This document shows positions 34,147 through 41,617 of a stretch of 41,617 bases of DNA, one piece after another (the first letter of the stretch is position 1; every line of letters starts with the position of its first letter). The notes under the pieces are model-generated. The model was given only the letters and a program-made list of their open reading frames with translations, had not been told where the DNA came from and did no database searches. The stretch is from contig CADBOG010000019.1 of NCBI GenBank assembly GCA_902796265.1, positions 1 through 41,617 on the forward strand, read 5' to 3'. The translations under genes were made by a program, and so were the position numbers. Origin of the DNA: an uncultured Bacteroidota bacterium (GTDB lineage: Bacteria > Bacteroidota > Bacteroidia > Bacteroidales > P3).

Positions 34147-34303
34147 TAACTTTTTTCACAAAAAAAAACACTTTTTGTTCGAATATTTTTTTTAACATTT
34201 TATCTTGTTCATAAACAATATCTTAATATACATTTTTTTTTAAAAAACATCTGTCATTGTTCGTAAAAACAAAAATAATTTCTTCGCAATGAAAAAAAAT
34301 GAC

Positions 34304-34311
34304 TACTTTTG
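34304..34311 (+). promoter_or_regulatory. Candidate -7 box for the TPR membrane protein gene
   Basis: TACTTTTG matches TAnnTTTG and is followed by CAAACTC. A weak TTTC at 34279-34282 sits 21 bases before it as a possible -33 box. The ATG is 42 bases downstream. Confidence 0.5.
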
Positions 34312-34353
34312 CAAACTCAAATTTCGCAAAAAAATAAGGAAAAAAAATAAAAA

Positions 34354-35040
34354 ATGGAAAAGAACATTGAAGAAAAGCGCACTGACAACATCAGTTTTAT
34401 TTCTAGAAGTGAGCAGTTTATCGAAAACAACCAGAAACTAATCATCGGTGTTGTTGTTGCAATCGTTGTGGTGGTCCTCGCCATCTTTGGTGTGAAAAAA
34501 TTCATTATTGAGCCCCGCAACCAGAAAGCTAACGAGATGATTTTCGTTGCCGAACAGTACCTCGCCAAAGGCGATTTTAAATCCGCTCTCTATGGCGACA
34601 GCACCAGCACAGACCGTTTCGGTGTTGGCTTCTTGCAGGTCATCGATAAGTATGGCTCTACCAAAGCTGGCAAGCATGCCAAATTCGAGGCTGCTATCTG
34701 CTTCCTCCGTCTTGGTCAGTATGAGGATGCCCTCAAGTATGCTGGCAAGTACAACGGCAAAGACCAGCTCACCCCAGTCATCAATGAGATGATTAAGGGC
34801 GACGCTGAAGTGGAAAAAGGTAACAATGATGCCGCCATCAAGCACTACACCAAAGCCGCTAAGATGGACAGCAACCCCATCACAGCACCTTTTGCTCTCT
34901 TCAAAGCTGGCGTTGTATACCTCATGCTTGAGCAGAACAGCAAGGCCGTCGAATGCTTCCAGAGCATCAAGAGCGACTATCCTGAATCCTCCCTCTTCAC
35001 CGAGATGGATGGTTTTATCACCTATGCTCAGTCACTGTAA
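34354..35040 (+). CDS. Membrane-anchored TPR protein (YfgM-like)
   Basis: Residues ~1-27 are polar, then one strong membrane helix follows at ~28-47 (KLIIGVVVAIVVVVLAIFGV). The rest is TPR-like: EMIFVAEQYLAKGDFKSALYG, HAKFEAAICFLRLGQYEDALKYAGKY, GDAEVEKGNNDAAIKHYTKAAKM, APFALFKAGVVYLMLEQNSKAVECFQSI. The layout (cytosolic stub, membrane helix, periplasmic TPRs, ~228 residues) resembles YfgM-type proteins that work near the Sec translocon, but this is a shape match only. It is a single gene with its own promoter and a strong terminator after it. Confidence 0.85.
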   Translation: MEKNIEEKRTDNISFISRSEQFIENNQKLIIGVVVAIVVVVLAIFGVKKFIIEPRNQKANEMIFVAEQYLAKGDFKSALYGDSTSTDRFGVGFLQVIDKYGSTKAGKHAKFEAAICFLRLGQYEDALKYAGKYNGKDQLTPVINEMIKGDAEVEKGNNDAAIKHYTKAAKMDSNPITAPFALFKAGVVYLMLEQNSKAVECFQSIKSDYPESSLFTEMDGFITYAQSL

Positions 35041-35062
35041 ACAATTACCTTATTCATAATTG

Positions 35063-35092
35063 AAAAAGCCTCGCAAGAAACGAGGCTTTTTT
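35063..35092 (+). terminator. Rho-independent terminator after the TPR gene
   Basis: Perfect stem AAAAAGCCTCG (35063-35073) and CGAGGCTTTTT (35081-35091), loop CAAGAAA, with the T run continuing to 35092. It lies 22 bases after the stop codon. Confidence 0.95.
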
Positions 35093-35109
35093 CATATTAA
35101 TAATTCATT

Positions 35110-37314
35110 ATGAAACGGACAATACTCATAACAGCTTTCATCATCATCCATTACCATTTTTCGACTACTGTTGCCCAGACTTTCCCGTTCCAGGACACAT
35201 CCCTCACTGTCGAGGAACGCGTCAACGACCTCATCTCGAGACTAACCCTTGACGAAAAGGTGGCTTTCCTCGAACACCAAAACCCTGCCGTGGAACGACT
35301 TGGCATCAAGCCTTATAGTTGGTGGAACGAGGCTCTGCATGGAGTAGGACGCAACGGCAAGGCAACGGTTTATCCTATGCCTATTGCCCTTGCCGCCACC
35401 TTCAACACCTCGCTGGTCAACGACATATACGGCTACATCGCTGACGAAGCTGCCATGAAATACCGTGAAGATCAAAAGGCCGGTCGATTCAGCGACTACA
35501 ACGGCATAACATTCTTCACTCCAAACATCAACATCTTCCGTGACCCACGTTGGGGACGCGGCATGGAGACGTTCGGAGAGGATCCATACCTGACAGCCGT
35601 CATGGGACTGGCTGTCGTGGAAGGTTTGCAAGGCACCGGAAGACTGCCAGAAGAATACGGTAATCAAGCATTGCTAACAGCCGCCTGCCTCAAGCACCTC
35701 GCCGTACATAGCGGTCCTGAGGGTCTACGCCATCAGTTCGACAGTCGCATAAGTTTTCGGGACCTTTGGACCACCTACCTGCCAGCCTTCGAGTACATCA
35801 TCAAGAATAGCGATGTCCAGCAGGTCATGTGTGCCTACAATCGCCTCAATGGCGAGCCATGCTGCACCAACCGCCACCTGCTTGTCGACATTCTCCGCAA
35901 CCGTTGGCACTATGATGGTATACTCGTCACCGACTGTTGGGCTCTGAATGACTGCTGGGAGCCAGACACCGTCATCCCTCGCCACCGCACACATCCTACT
36001 GCAGCGGCTGCAGCAGCAGCTGCCTTTGGCTCTGAGGTCGACCTTGAATGCGGCTCAGGGCTGGCAGCACTCAAAGAGGCTGTGGACAAAGGGATGGTGA
36101 GCGAAGCCACCATCAACAAACACTTGCAGCGACTGCTCCGCACCCGGATGCGTCTCCGTCCCGAACTATTCGATCCCCTGCCCGAAAGCGACCCGGGAAC
36201 GATGGCATGGAATGCATCTGTCCAAAGTCTCGTTATGTTGAAAAACAACGGAATACTGCCACTTCGCAAACTAAAACGCATAGCCGTCGTGGGTCCCAAT
36301 GCCGCGGATTCGGCAATGGCTCTCGGCAATTACAACGGCACTCCCGACCACCAAACCACCATCCTCCAAGGCATGAACAACATATTGGGGATATTGGGCA
36401 CACCTAAAAGTGAGTTTGTCACTGGGGATCCTTTCAAGAGCATATACTTTGATACAGCATGCCACCACGTCAACAACGACTACCGTCTGCCAAACGATTT
36501 CTGGAATAATATTAGCCAATGCGACGCTATAGTGTTCTGCGGAGGACTCTCTCCAGCTCTTGAAGGCGAAGAATTGCAGGTGGAGCTGCCAGGATTCCAC
36601 AAAGGCGACCGCACTAGTATAGAGCTTCCGGAGTCTCAACGCGACATGATAAAGGCGATACGCAAACAGACTAACAAACCCATCGTGCTTGTGCTTTGCA
36701 CAGGCAGTGCCATAGCCCTTGAAGATGTGGTTGACGATGTGGATGCTATTGTCGTGGCATGGTATGGCGGCCAAGAGATGGGCGATGCCGTGGCATACGC
36801 GCTGACGGGTCTTAGCAACGACTTCGGGCGGCTTCCGGTGACCTTCTATCGTTCCACAAGTCAACTGCCAGATTTCGAAGACTACAACATGCAAAGGCGT
36901 ACATACCGTTACATGAACGACAAGCCTTTGTTTGCTTTCGGCGACGGACTGTCATACGGCCATTTCAGCTACAGCGACGTAACTTTCGACCGCGAAAGCC
37001 TTACACTCAGTGCCACACTGAAACTCGAAAGCGTAATGGAAGGATGCCAAATACCGGAAGGCAAAGAAGTTGTACAGGTCTATTGCCACTCGTCGCTGAA
37101 GGAACCTTTTGGACCATGGCACCAACTTGTCGCCTTGGAGAACTACGATCTTGGCATGGATGCCAACCCAAACCCCTTCCGCTTTTCCATAAAGATTGAC
37201 CCTTTCTGGCTACGCCACTACGATGAAGCAACGGACAGCATGGTGCCGCCCGCTCCAGGAACCCACTTCACTCTCGAAATCAAAGGCGGTCCATCAGTAG
37301 CATTCACATGGTAG
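35110..37314 (+). CDS. Glycoside hydrolase family 3 (beta-xylosidase/beta-glucosidase-like)
   Basis: Retaining exo-beta-glycosidase with a signal peptide (MKR plus hydrophobic run, cleavage near VAQ, residue ~23), so periplasmic or outer. Family blocks: YSWWNEALHGVGR, FTPNINIFRDPRWGRGMETFGEDPYL, CLKHLAVHSGPEG, VMCAYNRLNGEPCC and ILVTDCWAL, where Asp275 is the likely nucleophile. SLVMLKNNGILPL begins the second domain (AVVGPNA). GDGLSYGHFSYSDV leads to a C-terminal Fn3-like domain (~residues 620-734). WWNEALHG and the overall pattern are closest to the xylosidase branch. At 734 residues it is shorter than many Bacteroidota xylosidases of about 860. A run of eight alanines (~residues 297-304) precedes the acidic VDLECGSG. 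Substrate is inferred. Confidence 0.93.
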   Translation: MKRTILITAFIIIHYHFSTTVAQTFPFQDTSLTVEERVNDLISRLTLDEKVAFLEHQNPAVERLGIKPYSWWNEALHGVGRNGKATVYPMPIALAATFNTSLVNDIYGYIADEAAMKYREDQKAGRFSDYNGITFFTPNINIFRDPRWGRGMETFGEDPYLTAVMGLAVVEGLQGTGRLPEEYGNQALLTAACLKHLAVHSGPEGLRHQFDSRISFRDLWTTYLPAFEYIIKNSDVQQVMCAYNRLNGEPCCTNRHLLVDILRNRWHYDGILVTDCWALNDCWEPDTVIPRHRTHPTAAAAAAAAFGSEVDLECGSGLAALKEAVDKGMVSEATINKHLQRLLRTRMRLRPELFDPLPESDPGTMAWNASVQSLVMLKNNGILPLRKLKRIAVVGPNAADSAMALGNYNGTPDHQTTILQGMNNILGILGTPKSEFVTGDPFKSIYFDTACHHVNNDYRLPNDFWNNISQCDAIVFCGGLSPALEGEELQVELPGFHKGDRTSIELPESQRDMIKAIRKQTNKPIVLVLCTGSAIALEDVVDDVDAIVVAWYGGQEMGDAVAYALTGLSNDFGRLPVTFYRSTSQLPDFEDYNMQRRTYRYMNDKPLFAFGDGLSYGHFSYSDVTFDRESLTLSATLKLESVMEGCQIPEGKEVVQVYCHSSLKEPFGPWHQLVALENYDLGMDANPNPFRFSIKIDPFWLRHYDEATDSMVPPAPGTHFTLEIKGGPSVAFTW

Positions 37315-37381
37315 CGCTTAGGACCTCGCAAAGTGAAATTTGCTATTAGGGACGCAGAACCTTATAATGCAGAACTATATA

Positions 37382-37427
37382 ATATAATGAAAGGGCTTGG
37401 CAATGTTGCCAAGCCCTTTCATTATAT
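37382..37427. terminator. Bidirectional terminator, perfect 22-bp palindrome arms
   Basis: Arms 37382-37403 and 37406-37427 are perfect inverted repeats with a two-base centre (TG). The core AAAGGGCTTGGCAA/TTGCCAAGCCCTTT is GC-rich, and the outer part is ATATAATG/CATTATAT. It lies between the convergent GH3 (+) and barrel (-) genes. Confidence 0.85.
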
Positions 37428-37445
37428 ATAATAAGATGATAAATC

Positions 37446-38231
37446 TTAGAAGTGGAAGCCGATGCGAAGAGAGAGGAGTCCGATGCTGCGGTTCTGTGTT
37501 TTGGTGTCAGCAGCGTAGGTCGGATTCAGGAGGTCGCCAAGGTCTTCAACCTGATTCTTATTGGGCTTGATGGCATGCTTGCCATAGCCGTTGTAGTGGA
37601 TGCTGGCGCTAACATGCTCGCCAAAATAGCAACCTGCGCCAATCTGCCAAGCAAGATTGATAGTGGTGTGGTATTTATAGTCGAACTCCTTGGTGGCGGT
37701 GTACAGGGCATTGTACTCATCTACAGTTTCGTAAGAGAATGTACCCTTCTCCTTGCTGATGAAGAGGATGTCAGGACCGATGCCGAACTCAACAAAAGGA
37801 GTGATGACATCATTCAACTGATAGCGATAGTTGACACCAACGAAGATGGGCAGGTTGAAGTAGTTAGGAGCTTTGCCGTCGGCATCAAGGAATTTGTCGC
37901 GGACAGCACTTTTGGTGCGGTTCCAGTTGAAGTCGGCATGGATGTAAGGCGATACTTCACCAAATCCCACGTCGAAGCGGTAGCTGATACGATAACCGAT
38001 ACCAACACCCAGTCCTGAATTCTTGCCTACATTGTGGCGGGTCAGGGGGATAGTCTGGTCCTTCAGGGTGAGGACATCGGTTGCCAAATCATCATTAAAG
38101 GCTGCCGTTGCAGCATTGAAGTTCAGGAACACCGACTGTTCCAAGTGTGTCAGCTGGGCATTGGCGGTAAATCCAGCGAAAACAAAAGCCACAGCTAGGC
38201 ACAATGATTTGATTGTACTTGATTTACGCAT
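37446..38231 (-). CDS. Outer-membrane beta-barrel protein
   Basis: The ATG at 38231 gives a 261-residue protein with a standard signal peptide (MRKSSTIK, a hydrophobic run, TANAQ, cleavage near residue 25). The upstream start at 38288 would precede the promoter box and is rejected. The mature protein alternates aromatic and glycine-rich strands: GLGVGIGYRISYRFDVGFGEVSPYIHADF, FNLPIFVGVNYRYQL, TPFVEFGIGPDILFI, INLAWQIGAGCYFGEHVSASIHYNGYG, and ends SIGLLSLRIGFHF with the terminal Phe usual for barrel proteins. It belongs to the porin/OmpW-like small barrels; a specific ligand is unknown. It is divergent from the porin gene. Confidence 0.85.
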   Translation of the reverse strand: MRKSSTIKSLCLAVAFVFAGFTANAQLTHLEQSVFLNFNAATAAFNDDLATDVLTLKDQTIPLTRHNVGKNSGLGVGIGYRISYRFDVGFGEVSPYIHADFNWNRTKSAVRDKFLDADGKAPNYFNLPIFVGVNYRYQLNDVITPFVEFGIGPDILFISKEKGTFSYETVDEYNALYTATKEFDYKYHTTINLAWQIGAGCYFGEHVSASIHYNGYGKHAIKPNKNQVEDLGDLLNPTYAADTKTQNRSIGLLSLRIGFHF

Positions 38232-38255
38232 ATTATTAGTTTTTAGTTTTGTTGG

Positions 38256-38263
38256 CAAAGATA
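38256..38263 (-). promoter_or_regulatory. -7 box for the barrel protein gene
   Basis: Reads TATCTTTG on the minus strand, matching TAnnTTTG, 24 bases before the ATG at 38231. This supports the 38231 start. Confidence 0.6.
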
Positions 38264-38303
38264 GAGTATTTTTTTGAAAAAATAACATTTCTCGTATTAT
38301 TTT

Positions 38304-38334
38304 TTTGACAATCGGACAAACTTACGTATTTTTG
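38304..38334 (+). promoter_or_regulatory. Bacteroidota-type promoter of the porin gene
   Basis: -33 box TTTG (38304-38307), a 19-base spacer, and -7 box TATTTTTG (38327-38334). Both boxes and the spacing match the phylum consensus, the best match in the window. The start codon is 36 bases downstream. Confidence 0.8.
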
Positions 38335-38370
38335 CATTTTTAACAAAGAAACAATTAAAATCATAATACT

Positions 38371-39480
38371 TTGAAAACAAAAAAATTACTCCAATCAATT
38401 GTCCTTGCAGCCCTTTTCTTTTCGGGCAACCGTGCAGCTGCTCAGGTTGTTTTCTCACCGGTATTCACTCAGATAAGGCTTGAGGCACGAGCCGACTTCG
38501 ACTATTATCGTATCGAGAATGACGGCACCACGACCAATCCATTCGGTTTTCATGGCAAATACTTCAACTTCGTCGTTGGTGGCGACCTCAACGACAAGTT
38601 CAGCTATTTCTTCCGTCAGCGTGTCATCGCGCAGGATGGTTCTGTTTCTTTCTTCGACAACACCGACTTCCTTTATCTGACCTATCATCCCAACAAGAAC
38701 TGGATGTTCCGCTTGGGTAAGGATGCTTTGGCTGTCGGTGGTTTTGAGTATGATGCTGCGCCTATCGACGTGCTGTTCAGCACCAACTATTGGGACAATT
38801 TCTATTGCTTCCAGCTTGGTGGTGCCGTTGCCGTCAAGAGCGACGATGGCAACCACATGGTCCTGGCTCAGGTTGCCACATCACCATACGTACATTACGG
38901 TGCTGCTCTCGGTTTTCCTGCAGGACAGGAATGGCGTAGCGGCCTTCTTTCCTACAGCCTTTATTGGTCAGGCAAGATGGGCCATTTCAGCACACTCTAT
39001 TCTGTCAATATGTTCGAGAGGAATGACAATAGTTGGATGAACTATATTGCGTTAGGTAACAAGCTTATCTATGACCGCTGGGATCTCTATGTCGACCTCA
39101 TCCATCATGCTTTGTCGAGAAAAGACTGGGGCAAGAACTTTGCTGCTATAGGCTGCTTCAACTACCATCTTACTGAGGAATTCAACATCTATGGCAAAGT
39201 TTCCTACGAACAGAACAAGTCGGAAGTCGACCTTCAGTCCGTAAACCCTCTCGATTGCCTTATTACTGCCGGAAGCAAGATTTCCAAATATGGTATTGGG
39301 TTCGAGTACAATCCCTCGTTCTGCAAGGATGTGCGCTTCCACGGAGTGCTCTCCTACTGCCAGAATCATCGTGAACAACCTCTTGTCAGCATAAACAACT
39401 CTACCAATACCTTCACGGTCAATTTCGGCATCACTTGGCACATGAACATCCATCGCATGTTCATGGAACGTGGAATGTAA
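38371..39480 (+). CDS. Phosphate-selective-type porin (OprO/OprP-like)
   Basis: Outer-membrane porin of the OprO/OprP-like family. The start is TTG: it follows the promoter by 36 bases and leads straight into a signal peptide (KTKKLLQSIVLAALFFSG..., cleavage near AAAQ). No ATG lies in frame near it. The mature part shows barrel strands: RADFDYYRIEN, FNFVVGGDLNDKFSYFFRQRV, DFLYLTYHPNKNWMFRLGKDALAVGG, YDRWDLYVDLI, FNIYGKVSYEQNK, ISKYGIGFEYNP and FTVNFGITWHM. HPNKNWMFRLGKD is the plug/strand region common in the family. Length 369 is normal. Phosphate or anion selectivity is a family name, not shown here. Confidence 0.85.
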   Translation: MKTKKLLQSIVLAALFFSGNRAAAQVVFSPVFTQIRLEARADFDYYRIENDGTTTNPFGFHGKYFNFVVGGDLNDKFSYFFRQRVIAQDGSVSFFDNTDFLYLTYHPNKNWMFRLGKDALAVGGFEYDAAPIDVLFSTNYWDNFYCFQLGGAVAVKSDDGNHMVLAQVATSPYVHYGAALGFPAGQEWRSGLLSYSLYWSGKMGHFSTLYSVNMFERNDNSWMNYIALGNKLIYDRWDLYVDLIHHALSRKDWGKNFAAIGCFNYHLTEEFNIYGKVSYEQNKSEVDLQSVNPLDCLITAGSKISKYGIGFEYNPSFCKDVRFHGVLSYCQNHREQPLVSINNSTNTFTVNFGITWHMNIHRMFMERGM

Positions 39481-39543
39481 TCGACTCTTGGCAAGCATTC
39501 AATTAATTACATCATAATCATTTTAACCCTTCAAACCATCTAA

Positions 39544-40794
39544 ATGGAAGAGAAACACAACAACCGTCTTCTCAATTCGCTGCTCACAGTGGTGGACCCT
39601 TTCCAGGTGTTCCGTCACCACGAGACTGGCGAGCACAAAAGCAAGAAGCCTAGCCGTCTGAAATTCACCACCAGCCGTAGCTTGGAGGCTCTCATTTTCC
39701 TAGTCTGCTTCTTCGCCTTTTTCGGCTTCTTGTCATATAAGATGACATTGCCGCACATGCTCAACACCTTCATGCAGACAGCATACAGCCTTCTGCTCGA
39801 GACGGTGTTTTACATCATGGCCATCTGCGTTCTTATGGGTGCCATCTCTAAGCTGCTCACCGAGTTTGGTGTGGTTCGACTGCTGGAGAATATCTTGCGC
39901 CCCTTGATGAAGCCTGTCTACAACTTGCCTGGTGTTGCGGCTCTGGGTGCCGTCATGACCTTCTTGAGCGACAATCCTGCCATCATCTCGCTGGCTAAGG
40001 ACAACAACTTTGCACGTTATTTCAAGAAATACCAGCTCGTGTCGCTGACCAACTTCGGCACGGCTTTCGGAATGGGTCTTGTTGTCATCGCCTTCATGAC
40101 TGGCAAAGGTTATGGCTCTGGCGCTCTAGTGGGTCTGCTTGGCGCTTTCATCGGTAGCGTCATCAGCACGAGACTCATGCAACGCCTCACTCTGAAGAGT
40201 TACCCCGAGCTGGATTGTCCTGTGACTGAGGAGGAGGGCACCGAGCAGAACATCTCGTTCAAGAGCGAGGGTTCTGTCTTCCAGCGTTTCCTCAACGCCA
40301 TGCTCGATGGAGGTAAGAGCGGCGTGGGTATAGGTGTTGCCATCATCCCTGGTGTGCTTTGCATATCTACCATCGTCATGATGCTAACCTTCGGACCCTC
40401 AGGTGCCAACGGTGAGTATACTGGAGCCGCATACGAAGGTGTGCCTGTCATCACTTGGCTTGCCGACAAGGTCAACTTTATATTCTATTGGCTGTTTGGT
40501 TTTGAGAGTGGTGCTTTGGTCGGATTCCCGATTACTGCTCTCGGTGCCGTAGGTGCTGCCATGGGTTTGGTTCCCACATTTGATGCCGCTGGCATCATCA
40601 ACAATAATGCCATAGCTGTCTTTACCGCTATGGGTATGTGCTGGAGTGGCTATCTTAGCACCCACACCGCCATGCTCGACAGTCTTGGCTATCGCAACCT
40701 TATTGGTAAAGCCATCGGAGCACACACCATTGGTGGCCTCTGTGCTGGCATCGCCGCCCATTGGCTCTATGTGCTGCTTGCAATGATATTCTAA
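39544..40794 (+). CDS. Nucleoside-recognition (gate) domain membrane protein
   Basis: Polytopic inner-membrane protein with the gate/nucleoside-recognition domain found in SpmA/SpmB, FeoB and nucleoside transporters. Membrane segments appear at ~48-66, ~78-105, ~130-150, ~170-190, ~195-210, ~255-280, ~305-345 and ~360-415. Conserved-looking blocks are LRPLMKPVYNLPGVAALGAVMTFLSDNPAII in the first half and GFESGALVGFPITALGAVGAAMGL in the second. The soluble loop (~220-245) is acidic. Length 416 is typical of the full two-half proteins. The substrate is unknown. It ends 71 bases before purE and may be cotranscribed with it. Confidence 0.85.
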   Translation: MEEKHNNRLLNSLLTVVDPFQVFRHHETGEHKSKKPSRLKFTTSRSLEALIFLVCFFAFFGFLSYKMTLPHMLNTFMQTAYSLLLETVFYIMAICVLMGAISKLLTEFGVVRLLENILRPLMKPVYNLPGVAALGAVMTFLSDNPAIISLAKDNNFARYFKKYQLVSLTNFGTAFGMGLVVIAFMTGKGYGSGALVGLLGAFIGSVISTRLMQRLTLKSYPELDCPVTEEEGTEQNISFKSEGSVFQRFLNAMLDGGKSGVGIGVAIIPGVLCISTIVMMLTFGPSGANGEYTGAAYEGVPVITWLADKVNFIFYWLFGFESGALVGFPITALGAVGAAMGLVPTFDAAGIINNNAIAVFTAMGMCWSGYLSTHTAMLDSLGYRNLIGKAIGAHTIGGLCAGIAAHWLYVLLAMIF

Positions 40795-40865
40795 CGCAAA
40801 GTGGAATTAGTTGCCATAGAATAACCAGAATGACTATCAATATTAAACAAGAAAAAACAACTGAT

Positions 40866-41372
40866 ATGTCCCCAATCGTAAGCATAATCATGGGCAGCAC
40901 CAGCGACCTGCCGGTCATGGAGAAAGCCTGCCAGTTTTTTGAGGAGATGGAAATACCTTTCGAGGTCAACGCCCTCTCTGCCCATCGCACTCCTGCCGAG
41001 GTGAGCGATTTTGCTCGTGGTGCTGTCGCTCGTGGCATCAAGGTCATCATTGCTGGTGCCGGAATGGCAGCAGCACTTCCAGGTGTCATCGCTGCCGAAA
41101 CACCGCTTCCCGTCATCGGTGTGCCTATCAAAGGCTCGTGCCTTGAAGGCCTCGACGCCACTTTCGCAATCATGCAGATGCCTCCGGGAATCCCTGTTGC
41201 CACAGTCGCCATCAATGGTGCTCAGAATGCCGCAATCCTGGCCATGCAGATGATGGCTCTCGGTGATGAGGCACTGATGCAGAAGCTTATAGCTTACAAG
41301 GCTGGCTTGAAGAAGAAGATTGTCAAAGCCAACGAAGAACTTGCAAAATTGGAGTACAAGTTCAAGTGCTAA
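40866..41372 (+). CDS. purE: 5-(carboxyamino)imidazole ribonucleotide mutase
   Basis: Converts N5-CAIR to CAIR in purine synthesis. Motifs: IIMGSTSDLPVMEKA (phosphate/nucleotide binding), NALSAHRTP, GAGMAAALPGVIAA, GVPIKGSCLEGLDA and MQMPPGIPVATVAING. GAGMAAALPG replaces the GGAAHLPG of enterobacterial PurE, which I believe is usual in Bacteroidota. The start at 40866 (MSPIVSIIMGS) gives 168 residues and is canonical. An in-frame ATG at 40830 would add twelve residues and cannot be excluded. Confidence 0.95.
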   Translation: MSPIVSIIMGSTSDLPVMEKACQFFEEMEIPFEVNALSAHRTPAEVSDFARGAVARGIKVIIAGAGMAAALPGVIAAETPLPVIGVPIKGSCLEGLDATFAIMQMPPGIPVATVAINGAQNAAILAMQMMALGDEALMQKLIAYKAGLKKKIVKANEELAKLEYKFKC

Positions 41373-41417
41373 TTTGAGCTTCAGTTTTGCAATGTTGCCA
41401 CGGATTTGCATTACGCA

Positions 41418-41448
41418 TTTCCCATTTTAAAAAATATGTGTATATTTG
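41418..41448 (+). promoter_or_regulatory. Candidate promoter of the gene at 41491
   Basis: TTTC (41418-41421), a 19-base spacer and TATATTTG (41441-41448). The -7 box is a full match to TAnnTTTG and the -33 box matches three of four bases. The ATG is 42 bases downstream. Confidence 0.6.
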
Positions 41449-41490
41449 CAATCTGTAACATTCTGACGAATAATATATAAAATACTGATA

Positions 41491-41617
41491 ATGAGACCTA
41501 ATTTTTCAAATGTCAATTTCAAATCCCGCGACGAAAAGCAAGAAAGCTTCGAACAGTGGGAAAAAGAGAACCACATTGAGAAAAACTGGACCACTCCAGA
41601 GCAGATCGATGTGAAGC
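41491..41617 (+). CDS. N-terminal fragment, probable methylmalonyl-CoA mutase large subunit (3' cut by window edge)
   Basis: The frame is open from ATG 41491 to the end of the window (42 complete codons). It begins MRPNFSNVNFKS and continues with EQWEKENHIEKNWTTPEQIDVK. The W-x-TPEQI-x-VK pattern just after a short N-terminal segment is how methylmalonyl-CoA mutase catalytic subunits begin before their barrel domain. That enzyme makes succinyl-CoA from methylmalonyl-CoA (or the reverse, toward propionate) with cobalamin, and is common in Bacteroidota. The fragment is too short to be sure; a related acyl-CoA mutase is possible. Confidence 0.6.
   Translation, partial: MRPNFSNVNFKSRDEKQESFEQWEKENHIEKNWTTPEQIDVK

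Noticed and set aside
38232-38288. Upstream start of the barrel protein at 38288
   Set aside because: It precedes the -7 box at 38256-38263 and would put a hydrophilic segment before the signal peptide.

Overview
The window looks like chromosome from a member of the Bacteroidota, most likely an uncultured Bacteroidales. Several signs point this way: the -7 box TAnnTTTG in front of several genes, few Shine-Dalgarno sequences, a PorP/SprF-type protein beside a TPR/PD40/OmpA-like protein, a type IX secretion (T9SS) C-terminal sorting domain, a TamB gene divergent from tsaD, and GH92 and GH3 glycosidases. The T9SS signs argue against Bacteroides in the strict sense. Genus cannot be read from the sequence.

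Layout. (1) 1-2833, + strand: an AT-rich Rhs effector tail. It holds two tandem Rhs core/C-terminal toxin cassettes, each followed by a small exported protein that may be its immunity factor. The first toxin tip looks like a JAB/JAMM metallopeptidase and the second like an HExxH zincin. A long hairpin terminator closes the region. (2) 2888-5976, - strand: housekeeping run yigZ-like, radical SAM activase, dtd, SDR, ogt, with overlapping or closely spaced genes. (3) 6099-6830, -: secreted protein with YD-like repeats. (4) 7028-15257, +: dapB, phoH-like, ispE, a T9SS cargo protein, a ROK sugar kinase, a GH92 mannosidase and a small lipoprotein. (5) 15288-25202, -: tamB, a GT9 glycosyltransferase, an NAGPA-like lipoprotein and an AddA-like helicase-nuclease, tightly packed. 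(6) 25203-25671: non-coding divergent region with an 11-bp tandem repeat array. (7) 25672-30091, +: tsaD, PorP/SprF-like, TPR/PD40/OmpA-like. (8) 30120-34110, -: FAH-family, DnaQ-like exonuclease, kdsA, four-helix-bundle protein, dihydroorotate dehydrogenase-like protein. (9) 34354-37314, +: YfgM-like TPR protein and a GH3 glycosidase. (10) 37446-39480: divergent outer-membrane barrel and porin genes. (11) 39544-41617, +: nucleoside-recognition (gate) membrane protein, purE, and the start of a probable methylmalonyl-CoA mutase gene.

How the genes work together. The envelope theme is strong: TamB, KdsA and GT9 serve outer-membrane and LPS assembly. PorP/SprF, the OmpA-like protein and the sorting-domain protein serve type IX secretion. 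GH92, ROK kinase, GH3 and the NAGPA-like lipoprotein fit glycan use at the surface or in the periplasm.

The most unusual content is the Rhs double cassette and a set of short tandem repeats. An 11-bp unit forms arrays at two distant loci (6057-6100 and 25484-25571). A 7-bp unit sits between ispE and the T9SS protein. Two arrays are in frame inside genes: 24 bp in the AddA-like gene and 15 bp in the GT9 gene. No tRNA, rRNA, transposase or CRISPR array was seen.
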